Positions 8,865 to 16,994 of a stretch of 44,589 nucleotides of DNA are shown piece by piece (positions within the stretch are counted from its first letter, which is position 1; each line of letters begins with the position of its first letter). Made by a program: the position numbers and the translations under genes. The notes below the pieces were generated by a model that had not been told where the DNA came from, did not search any database, and saw only the letters and a program-made list of their open reading frames with translations. Source of the stretch: Fibrobacterota bacterium (GTDB lineage: Bacteria; Fibrobacterota; Chitinivibrionia; Chitinivibrionales; Chitinispirillaceae); the NCBI GenBank assembly GCA_023436205.1, contig JAEZKC010000089.1, positions 1-44,589 of the forward strand. The letters run 5' to 3'.

Positions 8865-10180
8865 CAGCGCTTTCGCAGTCGTGCGGCGAACATGCCGTCG
8901 AGCCCATGTTCAAATGGGGTAATTTTCAGAAACCCTTTATTATCGGTAAAACGAGCCGGCACGCTGTCAGGTGTCCCATCAAGAGTAAACTGCGGAAACC
9001 GGCTAAGAAACCACTCGATCTGCTTCTCGTTTTCCTCCGGCTCCAGCGAGCAGGTTGAGTACACCAAAACTCCACCAGAACACACCAGTTCCGACGCACT
9101 CTCGAGCATCTCTTTCTGTAACCCTGCCAGTTGTTCTATATCCTGAGGAGTTTTTACCCAACGACCGTCAGGATGGCGCTGCAATACCCCGGTACCACTG
9201 CAAGGTGCATCAAGCAGCACTTTATCAAACTGCCCGGTGAAAGGCGGTTTGACGGCGTCACAGACCAGAGGATAGACGTTGTGCAGGTCCATGAGCCCGC
9301 TTGTCTCGATAACTTTCCTGAGCCTGTGCATTTTCAGCTCACAGGCAACAACAGTACCTTTATCCCCCATGATTTCTGCCATCAAGGTGGTTTTTCCACC
9401 CGGCGCGGAACACAAATCGAGGATGTGGTCCCCTTTCTGTACATCCATAAGAGCCACTACCCAACCGGATGATGGTGCCTGAACGGTACAGAACCCTTGA
9501 CGAAGAAGTCTGATGTTTTCCGGATCCAGCGCCTTCTTCATCTTGTAATACAGATTCAGATAGCCTCCGGCCTGTTCACAAATGGTGCGCACATCGGTTT
9601 CAAACTGTTGACGGGAAATATCCCGGATCTTTCGGCGCAGGTAGACCGAAGGTCTTTCGTTATTGAAAGCGAGCAGCTTTTTTGTTTTGGCAAGGCCGTA
9701 GTTTGAGATCCAGCGTTCAATCATCCATCTGGGATGACTGAACTCAACAGACAACCTTTCGTTAAGGTCTTTCTGCGGATCGGGAAGAGGAATCTGATGT
9801 TTATTTTTAATAATGTTGCGCAGTACCGCATTAACTACGCCGCTCGCACCGGAAGTGGATTTGTTCAACTTGGCCAGGTTTACAGATTCATTCACTGCCG
9901 CATGATCCGGAACACGATCCAGAAACATGATCTGGTAAACACCAATCTGCAGAATGCGCCGGAGATCATCAAGTTTCTGCTCCCCTGTAAGAAAACGATT
10001 GATGCAATAATCAAGATACAATCGATTTCGCACCACTCCATAGACAAGTTCAAATACGAAACGTCGGTCCCGATGTTCTATATTTTTATGATGAAGGACT
10101 TTGTCCACCAGACGTTCCAGGTCTCCAGGATTCTTGTCAAAATCGGTTAAAACCTTTAACACAAACTGCCGTGTATTCAT
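8864..10180 (-). CDS. rsmB: 16S rRNA (cytosine-5)-methyltransferase RsmB
   Basis: 438 residues from the ATG at 10180, chosen because it overlaps the fmt stop codon as ATGA (translational coupling); a longer frame reaches 10291 but runs inside fmt. Residues 1-140 form a NusB-like RNA-binding domain (starting TRQFVLKVLTDFD). The Rossmann methyltransferase domain has LDLCSAPGGKTT for SAM binding. The two cysteine motifs, DAPCSGTGVLQRHPD and YSTCSLEPEEN, carry the nucleophile and the releasing cysteine of m5C RNA methyltransferases. It methylates C967 (E. coli numbering) of 16S rRNA. The fmt-rsmB pairing is a common arrangement, which supports RsmB over other Sun-family members. Confidence 0.93.
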   Translation of the reverse strand: MNTRQFVLKVLTDFDKNPGDLERLVDKVLHHKNIEHRDRRFVFELVYGVVRNRLYLDYCINRFLTGEQKLDDLRRILQIGVYQIMFLDRVPDHAAVNESVNLAKLNKSTSGASGVVNAVLRNIIKNKHQIPLPDPQKDLNERLSVEFSHPRWMIERWISNYGLAKTKKLLAFNNERPSVYLRRKIRDISRQQFETDVRTICEQAGGYLNLYYKMKKALDPENIRLLRQGFCTVQAPSSGWVVALMDVQKGDHILDLCSAPGGKTTLMAEIMGDKGTVVACELKMHRLRKVIETSGLMDLHNVYPLVCDAVKPPFTGQFDKVLLDAPCSGTGVLQRHPDGRWVKTPQDIEQLAGLQKEMLESASELVCSGGVLVYSTCSLEPEENEKQIEWFLSRFPQFTLDGTPDSVPARFTDNKGFLKITPFEHGLDGMFAARLRKR

Positions 10181-11106
10181 TGAAGTACTGTTCCTTTTAC
10201 TAATGTGGTTCCAAGCAGAAAAGCCTGAACACTCATGTTCTTTTTTCCCTCTGGCTTGACTTCCGTAACCCTGAGAGCACCTTGACCGCACTGAATATTG
10301 AAATAGTCACGATTGACTTCGATTACTTCTCCCGGAGCGGCTTCTGCGCTGTTCTGATCAACAGGAGTTGCCCACTCTATACTGATTTTCCTCTCACCCA
10401 GCAGAAAAAATATCCCGGGAAAAGGCTTGAATGCCCGTATTTTATTGTAAATCTGTTCTGCGGTCAGACTCCACTGAACATGAGCTTCTTCCCGACTGAG
10501 CTTTGGGGCTTTGGAAACCAACTGTTCATCCTGCGCCAGAGGCTCAATGCTTCCCTGTTCCATTTTGTCCAAAACACGCTCGAGCAGCTCGGCACCAAGC
10601 TGACTTAGCCTTTCATAGAGCTGAGGGGTCGTCTCCTCCTCCCCGATGGGTGTTCTTTCTCTGGCAAGGATTTCCCCGGTATCGATTCCTTCATCGATTC
10701 TGAAAATAGTGACCCCGGTCTCCTTCTCCCCCGCTTCTATGGCCCGGTGAATCGGAGCTGCCCCCCTGAATTTGGGAAGCAGAGAGGCATGGATATTCAC
10801 TGTTCCGAAAGTGGGGATAGTGAATACCTCACGAGGGAGAATCCTGTAGGCGACGACCACAAACAGATCTGGTTTGAGATTAGTGAGCGCTGCCACAAAA
10901 GAGGGGTCTTTCAGTTTCTCCGGAGTTATAATCGGACCCAAACCGTGAGCGCGGGCAAATTCGGTAACCGGCGAATCGAACAGTTTCAGCCCTCGTCCCT
11001 TGGGCTTTGCAGGAGTACTCACGACACCCACAATGGAATGCTTGAGCATCAGCCGCTCCAGCGCCGGAATTCCGAAATCCGCGGAACCCATAAAAACGAT
11101 TCTCAT
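10177..11106 (-). CDS. fmt: Methionyl-tRNA formyltransferase
   Basis: 309 residues from the ATG at 11106, where the sequence begins MRIVFMGSADFGIPALE, the usual N-terminus of the family; the open frame extends to 11187, but the extra residues do not look like Fmt. The formyltransferase domain contains NIHASLLPKFRGAAPI (catalytic Asn and His) followed by GVTIFRIDEGIDTGEIL (catalytic Asp). The C-terminal OB-like domain runs from about residue 205. It formylates initiator Met-tRNA with 10-formyl-tetrahydrofolate. The only ribosome site is a weak GGAAA. Its stop codon overlaps the rsmB start by ATGA. Confidence 0.95.
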   Translation of the reverse strand: MRIVFMGSADFGIPALERLMLKHSIVGVVSTPAKPKGRGLKLFDSPVTEFARAHGLGPIITPEKLKDPSFVAALTNLKPDLFVVVAYRILPREVFTIPTFGTVNIHASLLPKFRGAAPIHRAIEAGEKETGVTIFRIDEGIDTGEILARERTPIGEEETTPQLYERLSQLGAELLERVLDKMEQGSIEPLAQDEQLVSKAPKLSREEAHVQWSLTAEQIYNKIRAFKPFPGIFFLLGERKISIEWATPVDQNSAEAAPGEVIEVNRDYFNIQCGQGALRVTEVKPEGKKNMSVQAFLLGTTLVKGTVLQ

Positions 11107-11356
11107 TGTTGTTTTCCGTTCGATCATTCGATGTTGTATGGCCGCCATAAAATACGATATGAATCCATGCAATCCTTGCTTTTTCAATCATCTTTTAGTG
11201 CTTTTTCGTGGTATTCCTAATGTAAGTGGACAATCAGGGCCATTTGAGTTCCCCAAAAATAAAAAATGATCCTTTGATTGATTTAGACGCTGCCCAGATG
11301 CTAATTTCCAGTTTCTTGGAATTAGACATCAGTTGTTACGCATCTTGGGAGGTACC

Positions 11357-11734
11357 ATGTCCACTTCTTTCAATCCACTTGAAAACATTGACCTCTATTG
11401 CCGCTCATGTGAAAAAGTAACGCCGGCACAATTGGACCGCGGCATTGCAGGGAGCGGAAAGACCATAGATAGAAACTCTGTTTTTGAATACTGCTGCACC
11501 AAATGCTTTAAAACCAACTGTTACTCCGGTACAGATCTCCTGGAGAATACTGATGGACCCCAGGCCGAAACCCGCTCCTATTCCCCAAGAGAACATTTCT
11601 TCATCGGGGAGATGATTTTCCACAAGAAATTCGCGGAAACTGGACTGGTTGTTGGAAAAGACAACAGTTCCACGGGAAAAATCCTGGTGCAGTTTCAACA
11701 AGCGGGCCTGGTGAAACTGGTACAGGGATTGTAA
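11357..11734 (+). CDS. Small zinc-ribbon protein with SH3-like C-terminus (hypothetical)
   Basis: 125 residues from the ATG at 11357, preceded by GGGAGG only 4 nt upstream. An upstream TTG (11333) is less likely. Residues 10-60 hold two CxxC pairs (YCRSCEK and YCCTKCFK), the layout of a zinc ribbon, with a further Cys in TNCYSG. The C-terminal 50 residues (HFFIGEMIFHKKFAETGLVV, then GKILVQFQQAG) match the short barrel found in many bacterial proteins that read GxxIxHxxFxxGxV then VxFxxxGxKxL, related to the DUF3553/CarD-like SH3 fold. A nucleic-acid-binding or regulatory role is plausible but unproven. It stands alone on the + strand, divergent from fmt. The coding call is supported by the conserved motif structure. 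Confidence 0.65.
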   Translation: MSTSFNPLENIDLYCRSCEKVTPAQLDRGIAGSGKTIDRNSVFEYCCTKCFKTNCYSGTDLLENTDGPQAETRSYSPREHFFIGEMIFHKKFAETGLVVGKDNSSTGKILVQFQQAGLVKLVQGL

Positions 11735-11806
11735 AACTGTTAAAGATCTACTGTCAGGTGAAGACAAGAACCCAATTTCTGCCTTCGCCGCCAGTAGCTA
11801 CTTTAA

Positions 11807-12679
11807 TCATCTTGTTTTGTTTTCTACCACTTTCGGGTCGTACTCTATTTTTCGCAGCCGAAATTTACCATAAACCAAATCACCTTCCGGATAATGGTAA
11901 ATGGCTTCCGCATATGTCGGGAACATTCTTCCATCAAACTCTTTGTAATCTTTAACTGGTGATGACCACCGTGCTTCCCTGAATGTCTTGCCATCATCGC
12001 CCAGTGCTGGCCTGTCATCGCTGTAGAAATTCACCAACTGATGCTTTTCATTGAAAATCAGTACCGCACTAACCACATGGGGGCCATTATGAAAAATTAC
12101 TTTAACCTTCTGCTCATCAATCTGCTCAAAGCGGAGCCGCTCGTCGATTAATGCTGAAGGTGTAAAAAAGCACATATCGTTCAGCACTGTAACGGTTTCC
12201 GTTCTGGATAATTTTTCACCTTTCACATCGACCATCGTAAACAAACCGGCTGCTCGCACATACATGCTTGCGCTTTTGTTGCTATATGCGTGCAGCACTC
12301 TTGCCGGAACTCCAAACATACTGGCTTTCATGAAAAATAAGCGGGCTGGTTCCCCAAAAAAGTTATATTGCTCGCTTTTGCACTTCATGGCTGAGCTCTT
12401 TGCACTTTTCCACATTTTTGCATCGAAATCAAAACGAATGCTTTGTGGGATCGGTTTACCGATCGCACCACTGTAAATGATATAGTCACGCACCGGTTGC
12501 GGTAGTGAGGCGATGTGATCCTCTGTAAGAATTTCAGATGGTCTGAATTCCTGACTTGCGAACTGGTCTTTCACTTTTGATACATACTGTCTATGAACCG
12601 AACTGCATCCGCTAAAAAGCATCAGACTGACACCTGCCACAATAACCGCCATTACCGAAAGCACACTCGTACCATTCAT
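11807..12679 (-). CDS. Lipoprotein of the DUF6544/DUF6920-like type
   Basis: 290 residues; AAGGAG lies 6-7 nt before the ATG. A hydrophobic N-terminus ends in LMLFSGC, an acceptable lipobox, so the product is probably a lipid-anchored envelope protein. The body (LPQPVRDYIIYSGAIGKPIP, then PARVLHAYSNKSASMYVRAAGL, FFTPSALIDERLRFEQID and FDGRMFPTYAEAIYHY) follows the pattern of a widespread uncharacterised family: LPxPVRRYL, later PTALL, then an outer-layer strand with a glycine and VPxxxE. No catalytic motif is seen and the function is unknown. It stands alone. The family name is from memory of the pattern, not from a search. Confidence 0.65.
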   Translation of the reverse strand: MNGTSVLSVMAVIVAGVSLMLFSGCSSVHRQYVSKVKDQFASQEFRPSEILTEDHIASLPQPVRDYIIYSGAIGKPIPQSIRFDFDAKMWKSAKSSAMKCKSEQYNFFGEPARLFFMKASMFGVPARVLHAYSNKSASMYVRAAGLFTMVDVKGEKLSRTETVTVLNDMCFFTPSALIDERLRFEQIDEQKVKVIFHNGPHVVSAVLIFNEKHQLVNFYSDDRPALGDDGKTFREARWSSPVKDYKEFDGRMFPTYAEAIYHYPEGDLVYGKFRLRKIEYDPKVVENKTR

Positions 12680-13096
12680 GAATAACTCCTTGCACAGTTA
12701 ATTTCTGATTTCCGCTCAGACCTTGTGCAAACCGCATACCAGATTCAAAATGCCGCTCTGAGAAGTGGCTTTTTCATTCTACTCACCATTACGGGTGTGA
12801 AAGATCTCACCAAATTAGAAACAGAGTGACATCCGATATGGAAAAGTTGCAGCGAGCTGAACCAGCCTTTCGTGAAAAGAGGTTTTCTGTCAGGTAAATT
12901 GTCCTCCTGCACATTCTACCCTACATTGCGGTAAACGCTTTCAGACATTTTCACTAGAAAACAGAAAAGACCTACCAGTTTCATTAAGGAGATGGGTAGA
13001 ACAGAAAACCAGGAACCGTGACTTAAGCCGGTTATGATACCTTTGTATTATCGACAGATTTAATAATTGGTACTATCGATTTCTCCACTGCATCGA
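12680..13096. other. Gene-free intergenic stretch
   Basis: 417 bases between the lipoprotein start and the end of the FISUMP gene. No ORF, terminator with a T tract or dispersed-repeat module was seen. Two similar short tracts, AGAAAACAGAAAAGACC (about 12956-12972) and AGAACAGAAAACCAGG (about 12997-13012), flank the middle. The promoter of the lipoprotein gene should lie at its left end, but no convincing hexamers were found. Confidence 0.5.
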
Positions 13097-14380
13097 TCAT
13101 TGTGTCCTCACCAATCGAACAGGAAACCCGTTCTGCTTGAGGAGTCCAATTGTAGATAAATATACTTGATCATAATAGAGGGCAATGCTGTTTGCAAATG
13201 ATGTTCCTGATTCAGTAGCAGACCATAAATAACAAGTGCGGCCTTGACCGTAGTCTAAACTCCTGTTATTACGAAATCCGCTCGGAAAAGCAGAAAAACC
13301 GCTACTATTATTACTTGACGGATTGTTCCCCGGCGTACCTGTTGTATCGCAATATATCCAATCTGTTCTGGCTGCCATCGACTTTGTAATTTTAGAGCCG
13401 GAAGTTGATCCATCAAAATCATACCCGTTTAGCCTAAGATAACTTTGCAAATTATTCCAATCTGTATAGGAGGGTATCCGCCAGCCTTCCGGAGCGAGAT
13501 TACCAGTGCTGACTGCATACCAATTGTATAGTGCACCATGCTTAACCACGTTGGCAGAATCATTCTCGTAATAGCAGAATGCACCACTGGTGCTGTTCGC
13601 CCACTCTTCATTATCCGATATATAAGGAATTGGAGTTCCGTCGTTGTATTTTGTTGTCCTCAGGTTTTCCACAGTCCAGACCTGATCACCCAGTCTCACG
13701 CTTTGATATTCATTTCCATCAACATCGACCACAATACCGGCGCAGGGAATCATCTTGACAACGATACCGCTTGTATCAGATGTCCTGATAGAATCATAGT
13801 AGGTCAGTTGTCCCTCCTTGGTGATGCAGAGAACATCTCTCATTACCGCTGCAGTTCTTGCCTGCTTTGCAAAACTGCTACTACCAGGAGTTCGATTTTC
13901 TGGATATACTGAAAACGAGCTGAATGGCAACATTTTGAATGAATAGGTCTCTGAGTTGCCGATGATGACTTTGTACAGGTGAATACCTGAGGTCTGCGCA
14001 GCAAAGCTTAATGTATGTCTACCGGATGAATACACTTTGCTGCTGCTGAATATATTCCTGCCACTTACATTGTAAATGTTTACTGAAATGCTTGAGCTTT
14101 TAAAAAGCAGTATATCCAGATTCCCGTTTTGTATCCGGATACTACTTTCTCTTTTTGGCGGGATATTCAAAGCTTTTTCTATGGCGGTTATATTACCGGA
14201 AAGAGTAAAACTCCCATCTGAACCGGTATTAGTTGATATACCTGATTCTTTCAATTCTACTGTCGCGCCATTAATACCTGCTCCCGAGCTATCAATAACA
14301 GTTCCCCGGATATCAATAATCTGAGCTGTACAAACACTTATGCCGATACAGAGAGAAACCATGATTTTGTGTATAATCAC
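13097..14380 (-). CDS. FISUMP-domain (Fibrobacter succinogenes major paralogous) secreted protein
   Basis: 427 residues starting at GTG, with GGAGG 5 nt upstream. A signal peptide (about 1-19) leads into a carboxypeptidase-regulatory-like beta-sandwich (about 22-80; IDIRGTVIDSSGAGINGATV). A region at about 95-165 (SVNIYNVSGRNIF, then SGIHLYKVIIGN) resembles a sorting/FlgD-like module but sits in the middle of the protein. From residue 225 the sequence DVDGNEYQSVRLGDQVW, TVENLRTTKYNDGTPIP, GALYNWYAV, GWRIPSYTDWNNL and FPVRLVRTQ is the FISUMP domain (TIGR02145), a C-type-lectin-like fold abundant in Fibrobacter. Its exact role is unknown; surface display or adhesion is usually proposed. The neighbours give no functional hint. 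Confidence 0.88.
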   Translation of the reverse strand: MIIHKIMVSLCIGISVCTAQIIDIRGTVIDSSGAGINGATVELKESGISTNTGSDGSFTLSGNITAIEKALNIPPKRESSIRIQNGNLDILLFKSSSISVNIYNVSGRNIFSSSKVYSSGRHTLSFAAQTSGIHLYKVIIGNSETYSFKMLPFSSFSVYPENRTPGSSSFAKQARTAAVMRDVLCITKEGQLTYYDSIRTSDTSGIVVKMIPCAGIVVDVDGNEYQSVRLGDQVWTVENLRTTKYNDGTPIPYISDNEEWANSTSGAFCYYENDSANVVKHGALYNWYAVSTGNLAPEGWRIPSYTDWNNLQSYLRLNGYDFDGSTSGSKITKSMAARTDWIYCDTTGTPGNNPSSNNSSGFSAFPSGFRNNRSLDYGQGRTCYLWSATESGTSFANSIALYYDQVYLSTIGLLKQNGFPVRLVRTQ

Positions 14381-14622
14381 CGAAACCTCCTATGGCCTGC
14401 ATTTATTTGATTGTAATCCATTAGGTAGAGTATAAATTTGGCAATCGTAAGGAGCAATATGCCCGAAAGAAAAGATGTAAGAAGCAGAAATTTGGGATTG
14501 CTATGCTGCGGCAGCGATGAGGTTCCGACTACCCCCCGAGAGGCTGTCATGGGTGGAAGAGGGTGCTGCCCGGGGTGGTAGCACCAGCGGCCTTCAGCAC
14601 CTAAATATCAAGAGGGATTAGA
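14381..14622. other. Intergenic stretch with competing hairpins
   Basis: GGTGCT at 14562-14567 can pair with AGCACC at 14580-14585, or (extended to GGTGCTG) with CAGCACC at 14595-14601, so two hairpins compete. A further GCTG-CGG-CAGC palindrome lies near 14502-14512. The block is downstream of the nitroreductase gene on the minus strand and could be its 3' structure or terminator, but there is no T tract. No coding sequence was seen. Confidence 0.4.
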
Positions 14623-15255
14623 TTAATTCTTAGAATACCCCACCGGATGATTAAGCATTATCTTCTGATTGTCCTTCAGTTTAAGGATATTCTTCAGTTC
14701 TTCAAAATTGATCATCGCTCTGGGAACAGTGGCCAAGCCGCCAGCAGCGCAGTACAGGGAGATGTTTTGAGACACGATGCCGGCATCCAGCGCAGCCCAG
14801 GCAGCCTTTCCCGCATCATCGCCTCTTGAAAACTTGGACAGATCAGAAACCAGAATCAAATTTACAGGTGCGGTTTGCACGTAATCCTGCGGTCCAATTT
14901 TATCTCTGAAATCACCGGAAGCGACCGGTAAAAGCTTCTTCTCCCTTGGACTGTAAAGATAGGCCCCATCTTTCATAATAACATAGATATCGATATCCTG
15001 AGCATTGATTGCAGAAGCGGCTGTGCGTCCGCCCTTTTCAGGCCGGTTAATTCCGTTTGCCGCCCATAGAAGATCAGAAAGCTGCTGAAGGCTTAACGGC
15101 TGATCGCTGAAAGACCGCACCGAAGCTCTTTTACTTAATGCCTGCATGAGAGTTACTTTACTGTTCATATCAGGACTGTTGAGATTTACAGGTTTAAGAG
15201 TGTCGGCATTAGAAAATGTGTAAATTGATAAAGCAGCGATAAGAATCTTTTTCAT
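14623..15255 (-). CDS. Exported SagB-type nitroreductase family protein
   Basis: 210 residues; AAGGAG precedes the ATG. The N-terminus (MKKILIAALSIYTFSNADT) looks like a signal peptide, unusual for an FMN enzyme of this fold. The nitroreductase domain covers the rest: SKRASVRSFSDQPLSLQQLS (FMN-phosphate-binding RRSxR-like segment), LLWAANGINRPEKGGRTAAS (the LLWAAxGI(T)R segment of SagB/ThcOx-type enzymes), and AALDAGIVSQNISLYCAAGG. Single-domain members are often annotated SagB/ThcOx family dehydrogenase. The substrate is unknown; there is no peptide-cyclisation partner nearby, so a bacteriocin role is not supported. If secreted it probably folds with its cofactor before Tat export or acts as a flavoprotein in the periplasm, though no twin-arginine motif is visible. 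Confidence 0.82.
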   Translation of the reverse strand: MKKILIAALSIYTFSNADTLKPVNLNSPDMNSKVTLMQALSKRASVRSFSDQPLSLQQLSDLLWAANGINRPEKGGRTAASAINAQDIDIYVIMKDGAYLYSPREKKLLPVASGDFRDKIGPQDYVQTAPVNLILVSDLSKFSRGDDAGKAAWAALDAGIVSQNISLYCAAGGLATVPRAMINFEELKNILKLKDNQKIMLNHPVGYSKN

Positions 15256-15319
15256 CGATTTCTCCTTCCAGAATTTGTGGAGTAATACGGATTGTACTCA
15301 GGATTTATTGAATGCCGAT

Positions 15320-16726
15320 TCAAACCGCCTGAGCCGCCTCTCTTTTAACGAACACCTTCGTTTTCCACTTCCCCTTGCGCCACCTCTGAAGCATCACCAG
15401 CCCTCTGATCCATTCATCCATGGCCAGTGCGATCCAAACTCCCATTAATCCCCAGCCCAAGGAGATGCCCAGCAGATAAGCGAAAAGCACCCCTATGCCC
15501 CACATGAATATCATTCCCACGTAAACCGGAAAGCGCACATCACCGGCACCCTTCAAAGCTGGAATGATTATCACATTGAAGTTTCTCCCGGGCTCAAGAA
15601 CCAGTGCGACTAAAAAAATCGCTGCAATGAGATGATGGATCTCTGCATTTTTTGTAAAGAGATCGAGCAGCGGCGACTGAAACAGGTTTACAATTATAAC
15701 CAGCACAAGAGAGATCAGAAATCCCAGCCCGAAGTAGCGGAAAACTCTGTGCTGCGCATCATCGGCGCAGCCAGCCCCCACAAAGTACCCCACCTTGATC
15801 TGTGTACCGTTACCAATAGATATGGAGGTTATGAAAACAAATCGTAATATGGTGAAGGCATACACCGTGGCCGCCATGGCTTCGGTACCCAGGCTCGCCA
15901 CCATGCGCATGATGACAATCTGGCCTAAGTTGTAGGAAAAGTTTTCACCGGCTGTGGGGACCCCCACTTCAAGAATCTGCCGATATACCTGTTTAGGCAC
16001 CCTGAAGATATTTCCAAGCGGCATGTCAAGATCACCACGCATTCTGATCAGCACGACAAGCAGTATACAGGCGATAACCTGGCTAATAACTGTAGACAGC
16101 GCCACCCCCACTACCCCAAGAACCGGAATACCGAAGGGACCAAACAAAAAGAGATAATTGCCAAGCACATTAAAAAGCATGGCGATAACATTCACAATCA
16201 TGGGCTCGCGGCTGTGCCCGTGCGCCCTGAGGATCGTTCCCAGAACCATGCTCAATGCCACAAACACCGAACCGCCACTGTAGATAAGAAGGTACTGAAG
16301 AGCAAAGGTGTGCACCTGGGGTTCAAGCTTGTAAAAGCCCACGATCTGCTGAGCCGTACCGCACATCCCGGCACTGGTGACAAGCGCAAAAAGTATCCCC
16401 AGGACTATACTTCCCAGTGCGATGAGCCCGGCCTGTTCATTTTTACGTGCTCCCAGATTCTGAGAGATCAGGATGCTTGCCCCGCTTGCCACCATGAGAT
16501 ATAAAAGCTGTATGAAAAAAACAAACTGGGTGATCAGCCCTGTTGCAGCCACCGCCTTTTCGGAGTAGAAACTGAGCATGAAGACATCTGCACTGGAGAG
16601 GGCTACCCGAAGAAGGTTTTCGACGAGAATCGGCCACGTCAGTTGCAGAAGCGGCATCCTGGTTCGATCCGACAGCAAATTGGTTTGACTGACTTTTTCA
16701 GCTTTATTGAGAGTCGATGTATTCAC
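15320..16726 (-). CDS. MATE family multidrug/cation exporter
   Basis: 468 residues with twelve hydrophobic segments in two similar halves, the size and layout of a MATE transporter (NorM/DinF fold). Typical segments are PLLQLTWPILVENLLRVALS at the start of helix 1, LVASGASILISQNLGARKNE, and the second-half counterpart VGVPTAGENFSYNLGQIVIM. These exporters move drugs or metabolites outwards with Na+ or H+. It ends in a basic tail (WRKGKWKTKVFVKREAAQ). It is divergent from mgtE with a 268-bp gap and has no obvious operon partner apart from the nitroreductase 64 bases downstream. The family is secure, the substrate unknown. Confidence 0.92.
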   Translation of the reverse strand: MNTSTLNKAEKVSQTNLLSDRTRMPLLQLTWPILVENLLRVALSSADVFMLSFYSEKAVAATGLITQFVFFIQLLYLMVASGASILISQNLGARKNEQAGLIALGSIVLGILFALVTSAGMCGTAQQIVGFYKLEPQVHTFALQYLLIYSGGSVFVALSMVLGTILRAHGHSREPMIVNVIAMLFNVLGNYLFLFGPFGIPVLGVVGVALSTVISQVIACILLVVLIRMRGDLDMPLGNIFRVPKQVYRQILEVGVPTAGENFSYNLGQIVIMRMVASLGTEAMAATVYAFTILRFVFITSISIGNGTQIKVGYFVGAGCADDAQHRVFRYFGLGFLISLVLVIIVNLFQSPLLDLFTKNAEIHHLIAAIFLVALVLEPGRNFNVIIIPALKGAGDVRFPVYVGMIFMWGIGVLFAYLLGISLGWGLMGVWIALAMDEWIRGLVMLQRWRKGKWKTKVFVKREAAQAV

Positions 16727-16933
16727 AAATTATTCCAATTCCAACTATTTCAGAGACTTATTACCCGTTTATATAAAAAGTACTCAGCTGAATGGCACTC
16801 ATCCTCGCCTTGTTGTCTTTTCATTACACTGCACAGACAGCGCATAAAAATACTCCACTTTATGTGCCACTGCAGCATCAAAATTAATGAAAACATTTCA
16901 CCTCTCTATTCAGCATGCAATTGTCTTCACCGG

Positions 16934-16962
16934 TTTCAAAAATCTGGACACGAAACTATATT
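16934..16962 (+). promoter_or_regulatory. Candidate mgtE promoter
   Basis: TTTCAA at 16934-16939 and TATATT at 16957-16962 are separated by 17 bases, placing transcription start about 26 bases before the chosen mgtE ATG. The -35 match is moderate. No magnesium riboswitch could be recognised in the short leader. Confidence 0.4.
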
Positions 16963-16994
16963 ACAGATCACTTTCGCAGAGGATGTATAGTTTA

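Noticed and set aside
14562..14590. T-box-like GGGGTGGTA...ACC...GCGG sequence
   Set aside because: No aminoacyl-tRNA synthetase or amino acid gene follows on that strand, and the specifier and stem structure of a T-box leader is absent.
14623..15255. Bacteriocin (thiazole/oxazole peptide) dehydrogenase
   Set aside because: The fold is SagB-like, but no precursor peptide, cyclodehydratase or exporter genes of such a cluster are present. The neighbouring MATE gene alone is not enough.
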